Shown here in pieces: positions 17,798 through 29,200 of a stretch of 60,912 nt of DNA. Source of the DNA: a virus; IMG/VR virus record IMGVR_UViG_3300003691_000005, positions 1 through 60,912 of that record; one strand, 5' to 3'. The first letter of the stretch is position 1; the number at the start of each line of letters is the position of its first letter. Position numbers and translations under genes: made by a program. The notes beneath the pieces are model-generated. The model saw nothing but the letters and a program-made list of their open reading frames with translations. It had not been told where the DNA came from and searched no databases.

Positions 17798-18897
17798 TGG
17801 GAATGCTAGCATTAGGTGCCATGAAAGGGGCTTCTGACGAGTATTTAAAGCAGGGCGATGAGAAGCGTAAAAGCAAGTATCAGGAAATTCGCGATCGCCG
17901 GTTAGCTGAGATTCAATCAGATCAAAACATTCAGCGTGCAGAATTGACGTCAACTGAGGCTCAGCGAGCTGAAGGAGTGGCACAGATAGCTACTGAGCAG
18001 AACCAAGGTTATCTTTCTAAAGAAGCTGAATTAGCAGGGGCTCGAAAGACAAACGATAATCGAGATACTATTAAAGGTCGATCAGATGATAACCGAGCCA
18101 ATATAGATGCGAGTCTCCACAACGCCCCAACAGATGTAAACACCTATGACTCAAAAGGGAATTTAATACAACAAGGAGTGCCAGATCCCGCTACCGGCGG
18201 AGCAGGGTCAGCAGCTAATCTGCAATTTATGCACGAGTCTGTCGAGCTTAAAAGTGCTGGTGAAGCGGGCACTGGCACGCGTAGAAAGTCAGGTGATTTG
18301 TATAAAGAATGGCGGAAACTGGCTTATGACGAACATGAAGATGAAATGGGTAAAACCTTTTCACGTAATGATGAACTTGACTGGGTAGCCTGGCATAACT
18401 CTATGGTAATCGACGCAGATTATTTAAAGCCAAGCGACCCAAAATATTTGGTTGGTGACCCAGATGCATTACTCGAGCTCGCAGAGAAGGACACTCCTAA
18501 CTTTCAGTACAAACGGGAAGCATCAATCGCTAAACTTAAAGAACAGTACCCTTGGTGGAATGGACCAGAAAAAAAGAGCGGCGGCATGCTATCAAGCGGA
18601 GCTAGCCAAGATCCCAGAAATACAGAACCTGATGCTGAAAAAACACCCGGAACACCACCTGATGACAGCTTAGGTATAGTCTCTCAAGGCTCAGGCGGTC
18701 AAGGGGAGAGCAATCAAGCTCCGCGTGGAGTAACGTCACGCAATGCTATTACTGGTCCTTTAAGGAAAAAGTTGATTAAACTAGAAGCTGAATTAGCTGC
18801 GCTGTCAACAAAGGGAGGTCGAGCTGGATCCGGTTCTAAAGCGAAGGTGTTGCAAAATGAGATTAACACCATCGAAGGAATGTTAAGTGGAGAATAA
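17797..18897 (+). CDS. Putative internal virion protein, 366 aa
   Basis: Starts in a TAATG overlap. The N-terminus (MGMLALGAMKGASDEYLKQG) is followed by a charged helical region (residues 25-100) and a mostly disordered C-terminal half ending in a coiled coil. It contains the short GGMLS motif also seen in neighbouring proteins (16492 and 17204 products contain GGMLS or PGMLS), which may mark a shared interaction site. Function unknown. Confidence 0.5.
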   Translation: MGMLALGAMKGASDEYLKQGDEKRKSKYQEIRDRRLAEIQSDQNIQRAELTSTEAQRAEGVAQIATEQNQGYLSKEAELAGARKTNDNRDTIKGRSDDNRANIDASLHNAPTDVNTYDSKGNLIQQGVPDPATGGAGSAANLQFMHESVELKSAGEAGTGTRRKSGDLYKEWRKLAYDEHEDEMGKTFSRNDELDWVAWHNSMVIDADYLKPSDPKYLVGDPDALLELAEKDTPNFQYKREASIAKLKEQYPWWNGPEKKSGGMLSSGASQDPRNTEPDAEKTPGTPPDDSLGIVSQGSGGQGESNQAPRGVTSRNAITGPLRKKLIKLEAELAALSTKGGRAGSGSKAKVLQNEINTIEGMLSGE

Positions 18898-21800
18898 TCA
18901 AGATTATTTTGATAAATATTTTCCTTCACCAGCAGGCTCTAATAACCCGGCTACTGATGACGGCTCTACTGATGGCGGCCTTAGTCAAGGAGCTGATGGC
19001 GAAACATCTGCTTATCTAGCTAAATACTTCCCAGATCCCGGTGGAACACCACCAGCACCAGAGCCGGTTCCAGAACCTGGCCTGCTTGATCCTGTTGCTA
19101 ACATTGGCGAAGGTATTGCTGAGCGTACTGCTTCGATACTGGGTAATATGGTTGGTTTCGCTGAAACAGCTGGTGAAAATGTTGAGAACGCGGCCGGTGT
19201 TCTTGATTGGGTGCCACAATTGGGCGGCGTCACTTATGACGAACAAGGTCTTCAATACCTAAACCCCACTGAATGGGAAGAATTCAATTCCGGTGGTGGC
19301 GAGAAAATACTTCGAAACCTACAAGAGAGCCTGACAAACTCTGACTTTGGTTATGACCCAGGGACTACTTGGGAAGACTTTAAGTCGGCTGATGGCTTAT
19401 TAGATAGCACTATTCAATTATCTGCTTTTGGCCTTGAGAACGGCCTTATATCAATCGCTGATATGGCTGGATCGCTGGTTAATCTACCTGCTTACATGGT
19501 ATCTCGAGGCGAGGAAATCGCTCAAGAACGGGCAAAAAATCAAGGTCACGCCTCTCCTACCCCAGAAGATCTCGCTATTGGCACAGCGGTAGCTGCTTTC
19601 GTTTCTGCATCAGAAAAATTTGGTGCTGAAAAAGTATTAGCTGCCTTCGTCAAAGGCGGTGGGGCGGTAAAGAAAATATTAAAAGCGGCCTTCACTGAGG
19701 CAGGTACTGAGGCGATCCAGGAGCCTTTTGAATACGTTGGTGAGACTTACGGCACTCCAGTAGAGCAAGGCATGACCCGTGAAGAATATCGTGCGGCGTC
19801 GGCTGAGCGATCTTTGCAAGGTGCGGCCGGTGGTTTCTTTGGTGGTGGTGTGATTTCGTCACCAAGCGCGTTAATGAGCGGAAAGGATGATCCTGTTGAT
19901 GATCCGATATCTCCTACTGTACAACCTCTTAGTGAGAATCAGAACACCATAACTGATGCTTTAGCCGCATCAGCTGGGAATATAGCGGCAAGTAACCGGG
20001 CTCAGATGAACGCTGATGAGCTGGCCCAGCTTGATGCTCAGCAGGAAGAAGCCAGAACAAACCAAACAGCCCGGATGGAGCAAGAAGTTGCGGAGATTGA
20101 TGCTCAAGAGCAGGTCTATAAAACACCCGCACATGCAAGGCTAGCTCAGCTTAAGTTAGAAAATCAATTCGGATCAACCAAACTAAGGGCGGTTAAGAAT
20201 CGCGCTGGTGAATGGGTTCTGCAAAAACCGGTAACTAGCGGTGCCTCTGAGCTATTGAAAGTAACAGGACTTGATTCTGGATTTGAGCCGGTCACAGTGT
20301 CCTTACCTGAAAGGCTTACTGGGCGAGAGCCATTAAATCCCGAAAGGCGCGGCGAGCAACCGGTTGAAAGGACCGATCTTGAGCCGACTACGAATAGAGA
20401 TGACTTATTAAAGCCAACTGAGCCGAAACCTGTTGAATCTATCGACTCTGTTGAATCTAAGATTCCAGAACGACTAGTGGGCCGGCCTCCTTTAAGGAAT
20501 GCCCATAACAATACTGGCATTGAAGTTGAGGAACTAGTACCAGAAGATATTAGTAATGAAGGATTACCTCAAATTGGCGTCAGTGATGTCGTAGCTGATG
20601 AAGAAATTGATATTGACGATATTGCCTCTGAAGAAATTGATATTCAGGGTAAGCGGATTTATATCCCTAAAGATGAGAGGGTTCCACGTGAAACCCCAGC
20701 AGCAGATCCTCTTGACGCTAAAAAGGCAGCTGAAAAAACAGCTAAAGAACAAAAATATAAGTCAGGCTTGGCTGTTAAAGTAGCTGTTAGAAAACTAGAA
20801 AAGGATCACGGTTCCACGGATCTAGTACCGGTTAGGAACGACAGAAAGGGCGAGTGGGAATTAACCAGCAAAAGCATGGCTGATGTTATTCGCATGCAAA
20901 ACGAGAGTGATGCTAAAAACCCTAAGCCACCAACTCCACCAGAAGACGATGGTGGATCACCGGTTGAGCCATCTGATAAACCTAATACGGATAGCGGTGG
21001 TAATGGAAGTGATTTTGATATATCCAATGTTAAGCGCCCTAATGGAGCAATTGGCACCCAGGGTGTTACTGAGGAAAGCGTTAGGGATCTTCTGAAAAAC
21101 GTAGCAGGGATGGACGTTAATGATGGTATGACCATGAAAGAAATGGTTGAATCGTTTAAAGCAAATCCAGAGGCTCAACAGAAGTTACGAGATTTTACCG
21201 CTAAAAACCCGGTTCAAATCGACACTTTACCCGATGGGACATATCACCTCGAAGATGGTCATCATAGGACGTTTTTGTTAGATCAGGCTGGTGATACAAC
21301 TGTGTCGGCTAATTTAGATGGTGCGGCAGCTCCATCACCAACGGATAAGCCTGGACCATCTGACGATCAGGTAGCGGCCAGTAAAGAGTTAGAAAAAGTA
21401 ACGGCTGAACTGGATAAGATGCCGAAGAATTTTGACATCAATGACGATCCCGACGTGGTTGGCAGGGCTCAGGAATTAATAAAGAAAAAACGGGACCTAA
21501 CAGACGTCGTTGAAGGCGGGTTATCTGCGGAAGACGCTAAGACCGAACGGGCTCGTTTAATCGCAGAATTATGGGAAAAAGGTAAAACTGGTAACAGATC
21601 TCAAACTCTGTCCCAGCTACAAAAGAAACTGGATGAAGCAAGTACCCCTGATGCCGATGCACCGGGAAAGCCTTTTGATCGTAGTGCTTATCGAAGAAAG
21701 CTCGATAGCATGAGTAATACGGTTCTTAAAAAATTCGCCAAAGACGCCCGATTAAAGCAAGCTGGGACCACAGAAGAACTTAAAGAAAGAATTACAACTG

Positions 21801-24800
21801 CACGCGAAGCCATTGAAGTCATTGGAGGTAAATATAAAACTGAAGATGAGATAATGGACGCGGCGGCATCTGGTGAAATAAGCAAGAGTGACTTGCAGCG
21901 TTTCGCTTTTTCTATGTCTGGTGCGAAAAAACCCCCAAGTGACGTAGCCACTGAAACAAATGCAAGAAAAATTATCGGGTATTTAAACTCCGTAATGGGG
22001 AAAGACGGCCCTACTCGAGTTACTAAAGAGGAGGGAGCTCGCAGGGAAAACGAAAAGATAGCCGCCTCTGAAAAGGCGCATGCTGAAAAATACCCAAAAA
22101 AGAGCCCTGTACTTCATCGGCCAGTTAGTGAGATAAATGAGCTTGAGTCGTATGCCAAGCAGGATTTTTCTAATATAAACCCCGGCCTTTACGACGCGGC
22201 GGTTAATTTTATTAATGAGCAGCTAAAAGATTTAGCGGCTCTTGGTTATCGGTATGATGATATAAATCATGAGTCAGTATCAATGCTGCCTGATTATTTG
22301 AACCAGTTAAAATCAAATATAACAGCTGCAGGGTCCGGCCTAATGGCTTTAGATTCGAAACTAAAGACGTTCAATAAAGGTGATAAACGGGCCAATATTG
22401 GGAACATCTTTGATCAGTTTATCCATTATGCTAAGTCTATTAATTTTGCCGAAGAATGGACTGAGATTAAAGCCCATATTCAGGCCGAATACCCAAAACT
22501 AGCCAAGGCCCTTCAAGCCCAAAGTGATGCTAAACAACCCTTAACTCCAGAAGAAGACCAGGAAGCTAGAGCTAAAGCCGACCAGAAAGAAGCGAAAAGT
22601 GTCGCGCAAAAAAAGCGAGTAGATGAAGCCAATAAGCCGGATGAAAACGATGATTTAGTCACCTTCCTTCGAAAGTTGGGCGGTCTAAATATGGACACTC
22701 AATCGGACATACCAGCCGATAGCCTGGGTGGTTTGGATGAATCAAATAGTACCATTGGTTTAAAGAAGTTACGCCAGTATAAGGATGCCGGATTAGATAT
22801 CGATGAAGCCACTGAAGCCGCGTGGGAAGCTGGTTATATCAAGGAAAATGATAAGAGATTACTAGCTGATGAATTATTCAATTCAAAGATAGATCCTGTT
22901 TACACCCCTGCTGGATATGAGACCAAGGCTCGAATAGAGGAGCAGGCCGCGTATGAAGAACAGTTAGCGGAAAGCATTGAAAACTGGACCGATTATGTCG
23001 GTAGTTCGGAGATGTCTAATCAGGTAAATCCTGAGACAACTCGATTAATGGTTCTGGCCAGTGATATTGATGCAGATAGGGTAATTGATATCACAAGCAG
23101 AGAAGCCCCAGAGGCTTTTATTCATTCCCAATTACAGGAGATGATCGATGAAAAAGACGCTGAAAATGAAGCAGCAAGCCAGAGCGAGAGTGAAGTTAGC
23201 CCAATTGATGAAGGACAATCCGAAGGGACCACCGACTCAGAAGGCCAAACAGACTTCGTAGGAAAAACTGACGATGAAGTATCTCAGCAAGCCATCCAAG
23301 CGGAGAAAGAAAAGAAAGATAAAACCCCTATTGATCGGCCATCAGAATCACAGTCAGGCGATGATCTTTTCTCTAATGGCGGTCAGTTAGAGCCTGATTT
23401 ATTCAGTCAACCGGAGTCAGAAAGCCAAAGCACCGCAAGTGTAATTATTATTCCCGATGAAACGAAGGTAGTTCGTCAGATTAATAGCTCAAAAGAGGCT
23501 TTGAATGATTTACGGGAACTCGGAAAAACTACGATTGGCAAGTGGGAAATAGAGGTTAATGAGAACGGGGGAGGAAGCGCTATTTACATGAGCAATCCCG
23601 ACATCGAAGAAGATTTGTCGTATGGTTGGTCGGAATTATATTTTGGTGTAGCGTCTGACTCCAATTTTAGCGGTCATTACCCGGAACTGTACAAAGCCGC
23701 CGCCGAATATAAGTTTGGTGAAATGGCAAACAAATTCGATGAAATGGCGAAGCTATTTTCTAAAGATAATTTAACGGAAGCTGAGCTATCGAGAAGAAAT
23801 GACATTGCTGCTGTCCAGTCACAGATGGCATCTGACTTGTTATCTTCTGGTTTGGCAGGTAAATCGATAGGTTTTAAAACAAAAAAAGTAGACGATATCA
23901 CTTTCGATATCTATCTGCGCGGCGTAAAGATGCTTGAAAATACGTCGATGACCTTCAATACAAGGGAATATATCAGTGATGCGTTAATTAGCGCTTATCC
24001 ATTACAAGAGGAAACTGTTAATGAAAACGAAACAACCCAAGCAGAAGATGGAAGCAAGTCAGCTCAAGGAAAATCGGAAGAAACGATCGAAGAAACTATC
24101 AGCAATGATAATGACAGCGATCAATACAGAGGAATCGAAGACTACCCCTGGGCGAAGTTAGCCGAACAGAAAGGCGTAGAGATTCTTATTGGGAAACCAA
24201 CAGACTACGAAGGCGAGCGTGCTTATGTTATTGATGAATATTCAGACCGAGAAAGAACTCAATTTGTACGCCAAATTTATGCGGCTAACTTCAGTCGACA
24301 TCGTGACGTAGAGTCATATTACGCCAATGAACATGGTGGCAAGGGTTATGTTAATGTCAGTAAAATGGCATCTGAGGAAAGCGATCTAAGTCTAGTTGAT
24401 TACATTCATGATGGTTTCGGTCACGATAGTCCATACGCTGGAATAACTCCTATTACTGATATTAAGGAAGAAAGGCTGGAAGCTCGAGCTAATCAATTAT
24501 CAGATACTGAATGGAGAGAAACTGTAGGGCACCGTGACGGCATGTTTATGGAGCCAGGGAAAGACGATGTAAAGAAATTCTGGGGTGAAGAATTCAAGAA
24601 AGGCGATACGCCTCGCAATTACATCAGCAAAGAGGAATCTAAAACCATTGTTGATGGCTGGAAAGCGGAGGCTAAAAGTCATAACACCTATGAAATGGGC
24701 AGCGGTAATAGCACCAAAATTGTTCTTTCATTATTCGATGACAGTGGACAATGGGTTCAACCGTGGGTTGACGCCGGGTATGACGTTCGTGTTATAGATC

Positions 24801-25876
24801 TTAAGCGCGATGATGTTGATATTCGCGATATGGATCGAGGATGGTTCGAGTCTAATGGTTTGGATGATGTTTATGTTGTTCTGGCCGCGTGTCCATGCAC
24901 TTATTTTACCGGCACAAGCGCTAGAGATCGCAAACCAACTGAATTAGGCGGAAGCCCGAGACCAATTAACGAAGGCGGAACCGACTATATTGGGAAAACT
25001 CATGATGCTGTCGATTTAGTTAACCACACTCTCGATATTATAGATTTCCTGATACCTCGTTTTTGGGCGCTTGAGAATCCAGTAGGCCGAATTAAAGACA
25101 TTACTGGCGTTCCAGAGCCAAGGCTATCGTTTAACCCGAATAATTTCGGTGATGACTACACCAAGAAAACACAGATATATGGCAATTTTAACGCTGACTT
25201 GCCTACTGCTAATGTTGATCCGCGCATTAAAAACGGTGGTCGTGGATCATTAATGCAAAACAGTCTTGGAAGCAGCGACGAGGCTAAATCAGGTGCCAGA
25301 TCGGTTACGCCAGAAGGGTTTGCTTATGCGTTCTACATGGCTAACAACGATGCTAGTAATCCTGTCTATAAAGAAATTATTGAAGAAAATATAGCTCACC
25401 TACCGGAAAGCGCGAAGTCTCATCCGTTCACTGATCAAGCACGCGCAGCGATGACCCTTGGTATCTTTGAGAATCACGATCCAGGGTATATGACGGGGAA
25501 TAGCGACCCTTATTACATTGATGAAAAACTAGAAGAAAGTGCCCCTGATTTTATTCAGCAAGCCATTAAAAACGGGAAAGAGGAGGCTAATGAAGACTGG
25601 CGGTTAATGGATCTCTCAATGCCAATGGACGAGCTAAGGGCGATTGAGGCTAAATTAATAAACGATCTGGGGCTTAATGAAGATCAATCATCTACCGAAA
25701 CAGTAGATTCCATATTAGACCAGACTCGCGAAAATTCCGGTGACGCTAAGCCATTAAATAAAGTTAACCTCTCAGCGACTGACGGTGATCGAACGATACC
25801 GGTAACAGCCGATCAATTGGTGGAGGCTATTGATGATAGACTCAAGGCTATTAATAAATTGCGAGGTTGTGTATGA
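18887..25876 (+). CDS. Giant polyvalent protein with ParB-like, SAP-like and C5-methyltransferase-like domains
   Basis: At 2329 aa this is the largest product. It begins with two copies of a short motif (YFDKYFPSP, YLAKYFPDP), then an Ala/Gly hydrophobic helical region (about 225-310). A ParB/Srx-like nuclease domain spans about 705-805 with the signature EDGHHRTFLLD near residue 790. A SAP-like DNA-binding segment lies at about 935-970. After acidic linkers and unnamed domains, residues about 1930-2150 match solo phage cytosine-C5 methyltransferases: SAM-binding IVLSLFDDSG, the catalytic-type ACPCTYF near 2000 and ALENPVGRI near 2062. Polyvalent proteins are thought to be packaged, delivered with DNA and cut into effectors. 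Domain calls are from motif reading; delivery is inferred. It overlaps both neighbours. Confidence 0.75.
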   Translation: MENNQDYFDKYFPSPAGSNNPATDDGSTDGGLSQGADGETSAYLAKYFPDPGGTPPAPEPVPEPGLLDPVANIGEGIAERTASILGNMVGFAETAGENVENAAGVLDWVPQLGGVTYDEQGLQYLNPTEWEEFNSGGGEKILRNLQESLTNSDFGYDPGTTWEDFKSADGLLDSTIQLSAFGLENGLISIADMAGSLVNLPAYMVSRGEEIAQERAKNQGHASPTPEDLAIGTAVAAFVSASEKFGAEKVLAAFVKGGGAVKKILKAAFTEAGTEAIQEPFEYVGETYGTPVEQGMTREEYRAASAERSLQGAAGGFFGGGVISSPSALMSGKDDPVDDPISPTVQPLSENQNTITDALAASAGNIAASNRAQMNADELAQLDAQQEEARTNQTARMEQEVAEIDAQEQVYKTPAHARLAQLKLENQFGSTKLRAVKNRAGEWVLQKPVTSGASELLKVTGLDSGFEPVTVSLPERLTGREPLNPERRGEQPVERTDLEPTTNRDDLLKPTEPKPVESIDSVESKIPERLVGRPPLRNAHNNTGIEVEELVPEDISNEGLPQIGVSDVVADEEIDIDDIASEEIDIQGKRIYIPKDERVPRETPAADPLDAKKAAEKTAKEQKYKSGLAVKVAVRKLEKDHGSTDLVPVRNDRKGEWELTSKSMADVIRMQNESDAKNPKPPTPPEDDGGSPVEPSDKPNTDSGGNGSDFDISNVKRPNGAIGTQGVTEESVRDLLKNVAGMDVNDGMTMKEMVESFKANPEAQQKLRDFTAKNPVQIDTLPDGTYHLEDGHHRTFLLDQAGDTTVSANLDGAAAPSPTDKPGPSDDQVAASKELEKVTAELDKMPKNFDINDDPDVVGRAQELIKKKRDLTDVVEGGLSAEDAKTERARLIAELWEKGKTGNRSQTLSQLQKKLDEASTPDADAPGKPFDRSAYRRKLDSMSNTVLKKFAKDARLKQAGTTEELKERITTAREAIEVIGGKYKTEDEIMDAAASGEISKSDLQRFAFSMSGAKKPPSDVATETNARKIIGYLNSVMGKDGPTRVTKEEGARRENEKIAASEKAHAEKYPKKSPVLHRPVSEINELESYAKQDFSNINPGLYDAAVNFINEQLKDLAALGYRYDDINHESVSMLPDYLNQLKSNITAAGSGLMALDSKLKTFNKGDKRANIGNIFDQFIHYAKSINFAEEWTEIKAHIQAEYPKLAKALQAQSDAKQPLTPEEDQEARAKADQKEAKSVAQKKRVDEANKPDENDDLVTFLRKLGGLNMDTQSDIPADSLGGLDESNSTIGLKKLRQYKDAGLDIDEATEAAWEAGYIKENDKRLLADELFNSKIDPVYTPAGYETKARIEEQAAYEEQLAESIENWTDYVGSSEMSNQVNPETTRLMVLASDIDADRVIDITSREAPEAFIHSQLQEMIDEKDAENEAASQSESEVSPIDEGQSEGTTDSEGQTDFVGKTDDEVSQQAIQAEKEKKDKTPIDRPSESQSGDDLFSNGGQLEPDLFSQPESESQSTASVIIIPDETKVVRQINSSKEALNDLRELGKTTIGKWEIEVNENGGGSAIYMSNPDIEEDLSYGWSELYFGVASDSNFSGHYPELYKAAAEYKFGEMANKFDEMAKLFSKDNLTEAELSRRNDIAAVQSQMASDLLSSGLAGKSIGFKTKKVDDITFDIYLRGVKMLENTSMTFNTREYISDALISAYPLQEETVNENETTQAEDGSKSAQGKSEETIEETISNDNDSDQYRGIEDYPWAKLAEQKGVEILIGKPTDYEGERAYVIDEYSDRERTQFVRQIYAANFSRHRDVESYYANEHGGKGYVNVSKMASEESDLSLVDYIHDGFGHDSPYAGITPITDIKEERLEARANQLSDTEWRETVGHRDGMFMEPGKDDVKKFWGEEFKKGDTPRNYISKEESKTIVDGWKAEAKSHNTYEMGSGNSTKIVLSLFDDSGQWVQPWVDAGYDVRVIDLKRDDVDIRDMDRGWFESNGLDDVYVVLAACPCTYFTGTSARDRKPTELGGSPRPINEGGTDYIGKTHDAVDLVNHTLDIIDFLIPRFWALENPVGRIKDITGVPEPRLSFNPNNFGDDYTKKTQIYGNFNADLPTANVDPRIKNGGRGSLMQNSLGSSDEAKSGARSVTPEGFAYAFYMANNDASNPVYKEIIEENIAHLPESAKSHPFTDQARAAMTLGIFENHDPGYMTGNSDPYYIDEKLEESAPDFIQQAIKNGKEEANEDWRLMDLSMPMDELRAIEAKLINDLGLNEDQSSTETVDSILDQTRENSGDAKPLNKVNLSATDGDRTIPVTADQLVEAIDDRLKAINKLRGCV

Positions 25877-26235
25877 GCCCGAGAATAAGCAAATCAACAG
25901 CTGACAAACTAATAAAAGGCGGTGCTAAGGTACGTGAAGAAGGGTACGTGCCTAAACCGGCCCCTACGGCAGCCCCTGAGACTGATTTAACGGCCCTTAC
26001 AGGCGCGATCGGTAAATTAGTACAATCCCTTCAAGAGCAGCTGATAGTCGCTCAGCAACAATTGGGCGCTGTTGAGGCAAGCAATTCAGAGCTCCGCTCA
26101 ATGGTCGCGGCAATTTCGACTAAAAACCCGGTCCGATTGAAGCCGGTCCGTGATATGGATCGTGGATCACCTACCTATTTATTGACCCAGCATATCGATA
26201 TGATCCCAGTAACCCACCGGAAGCTAGATTCGTGA
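25873..26235 (+). CDS. Coiled-coil protein between the polyvalent genes, 120 aa
   Basis: Starts in an ATGA overlap with the giant polyvalent gene and ends overlapping the next GTG. Residues 50-85 form a Leu/Gln coiled coil (LVQSLQEQLIVAQQQLG). Basic N- and C-termini. It may be an assembly partner or a split-off domain of its large neighbours. No family recognised. Confidence 0.6.
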   Translation: MSPRISKSTADKLIKGGAKVREEGYVPKPAPTAAPETDLTALTGAIGKLVQSLQEQLIVAQQQLGAVEASNSELRSMVAAISTKNPVRLKPVRDMDRGSPTYLLTQHIDMIPVTHRKLDS

Positions 26236-29200
26236 GTGTAAAAGACTGTTTAAAACTAACTGATAAGCTCGATGTAGAAGACACAGCTAATCTAAACAAA
26301 CAGTTAAAGCGCTTAATGGATGCGGGAATTCCTACGAGTGACGCATACACCCAGGCAGCCGAGCTGGTGATGGAAGACGTTCTAACCGAACGGAACGAGC
26401 TTGCTAAAGACATCGGCAAAAAGAAAGGATTTCTGCAGGAAGTTGATATTGAAAACCTTCTGAATCCCGCAAGTTTTAAAGCATCAGAGAAAGTCAAAAA
26501 AGTCACCGCAAAAAACCTGACAGAGGAAATCGAGGACGAAGTAGTAGAAGAAACCCCATTAGATTTGCCGCCTGATGATATCGACGGTGGGCCCGACTGG
26601 GTTGAGAAAGGCGCGTTCATGCGAACCGGTGAAAGTCGGGTTGATATGAATCATAAAGACGTACTAAAAAGGGTCCCTGAGCTACAAGCTGCGGCCAAAA
26701 AAGTACAGTCTGGTGATATGACGGCCAAGGAATATGACGACCTAGTAAACAAACATAAGCTCATCTCGCCATATAAAACAGTACCGGCCCCCGCAACTAC
26801 CGACGAAATGACGGGCGCTTTGCATTCAAACAAGGTTGAGAAGGTTGGTAAGGGTAAGAATATCCCTGACGGTCAAGCTGTTGGATTGCGATTAGATATC
26901 CCTGCTTACCGGGATCATGATGTTTGGGTGCCAACAGTACATGAAGGCCGGCCAGGACAAGGTAAGTCTCCGATCGCGCACGAAGCAACTGCAGTGATGG
27001 ATAACCCTACGTTCCCAGAAGATAAGCATTCTCTTAAAGTAGCTGCGGGTAAATCAAAAGCGCCATCAGCTGTTATCAAGGGATCATGGAAGAACCAAAC
27101 AGAAGCGGAAACAATAGCGGAAGCGAAAGCGGCCATTAAAGATCCAGCCTGGGTCCAGGTTGGGTTTGATCCAGAACGGCACAGTTACTTCTACGATCGG
27201 GCGACTACTGAGCCAGTGGTTAGCGGTAGCAAGGTCATCCAGATCGGCGGCATGGTGTTGGTCAAAGACCCTGTACATGGGAGCAAAGCTGACTTTGTAT
27301 TCCTTCGTAAAGAGAAAGAGAAGGCTGAAGCCGCGCTGGATCAAAAGAAACAGACTCGTAAAGTTAAATCATGGGTTAAGCCGTTACAGAAAAGAATGGG
27401 TGATCGAGTACCGGTAACGATTCTCGATACCCCTGCAGATGCTGATTTTGATATCCCTGCAGATGCAGCTGGCTACTATCACGACGGCCGCGTTTACCTT
27501 ATTGCCAGTAACATAAAGAACGAGGCCATGGCACGCCAAGCGCTTGAGCACGAAGCGATCGGGCACTTAGGCCTTGAAGGTGCGTTAGGCCGAAAGAAAT
27601 TCAATGAATTGATAGGTGATATCAACAATATCCAGGTCGAGATGATCATGGATGAGAGCGCTCACCCAGTTATTCGAAAATTAGTAGCTGAATTAAAAGC
27701 CACTTATGTCGACGAGGATGGCAATTATGCCCTTAACGACCGAGAAGAAGCCCGAGAAATACTAGCTCATATAGCTCATAACAAGCCGCGATTAGGCTTT
27801 CTACGTGAGATTTATAACAAAATTTCAGCTTGGGTTGGTGAATGGGCCGCAAAAATGGGCCTTGCTGATCCAGATCTAGCAATGATTGAAAGCATGATGG
27901 TTCGGGCTACCCATTACGTTCGATCTACTGGGCAGTCATACACCCAGGCAGATGCTAAAGGCGTGTCAGTACGAACTGATGCTCCAATGGATGAGGCACC
28001 ATCTACAGAAAAACCAGCACTAATGCGACGTCGGCAAGATGAAGATTTTGATAAAATGTCTGATGCTGATAAAGAGCTGTATACCAAATTAGGTATAGGG
28101 AAATCTGGTGCTACTAGCTTATGGGCAAAAATATCCAATCTAAAGAGTAAAGATATAAAGGAAGCGGCTAAAACAGCCACTGCCAGAGGGTATGAAGGCT
28201 TGTTCGACGGCATGATTGAGACAAAACGTCATGAAGAATCGGCCGGTGTCGGAATGGGTAAGGAAACAACCTATATCGATAAAAAAGGGATTGTTCAAAA
28301 GACCGTCGATTACGCTAATTCTGCTTATGTCTCGATGAGACTGGCTACCGGTGTGTCAGATATGATGACTCACCTATTAAATTATGGATCCCTGCAGTGG
28401 AATAACGGCATTGTTGTTGGTGTTGAAAATACTCGCGGATTTCTTGATGTGCTTGGCGACCTGGGTGCGGGAAATGTTAATGACTGGCTGGTATGGATGG
28501 CTGGAAACCGTGGTGCGGAATTAATGGCACAAAACCGGGAACATAACCTAAGCCCTGAAGATATAGCTTTAGCTCAAACAAAAAACATCGGTAATGAGAC
28601 GCTATTTACTCGCATTAAAGACGAGTATAACGCGATGAATAACTTGCAACTCGAGTTTGCGGAAAAGGCTGGTTTAATTAACCCGGAAAAACGTAAAGAA
28701 TGGGAAAGTGAGTGGTACGTTCCATTTTATCGGCAGGGCGAAGATGAATTTACTTCTGGTCCTCGCAGTAAGAAGGGCTTTTCTCATCAAAGCGCCGGCA
28801 TTAAGCGCTTAACAGGTGGTGAGGCCGATACGAATGACTTACTGGAAAACCTTTTAAGTAACTGGATTAAACTGACTGATGCTAGCGTAAAGAATAACGC
28901 TCTGAGACAGATGGTTGATAATTTCAAGGATACCGAAACCCAGGAACTCGGTTATATCCAGAACGAAACACTGGCTTACACTAAAGCGATAGTGCCAAAA
29001 TCACAGATAGCTAAGTTCGTGAAAATGGATCGTGACTTCGCTATGAAAGTAGCTGAATACATGGGCATGGATGGCACGGCAGCAGATCTCGAAATCATAA
29101 ACGAAATGAATAAGCTGGATAAAGAAGGCTTTGAAGGTTTATGGGCTATCACGGCACCAACGGATCCTGACATTGTTAGGATTCAGCGCGACGGAAAGAA

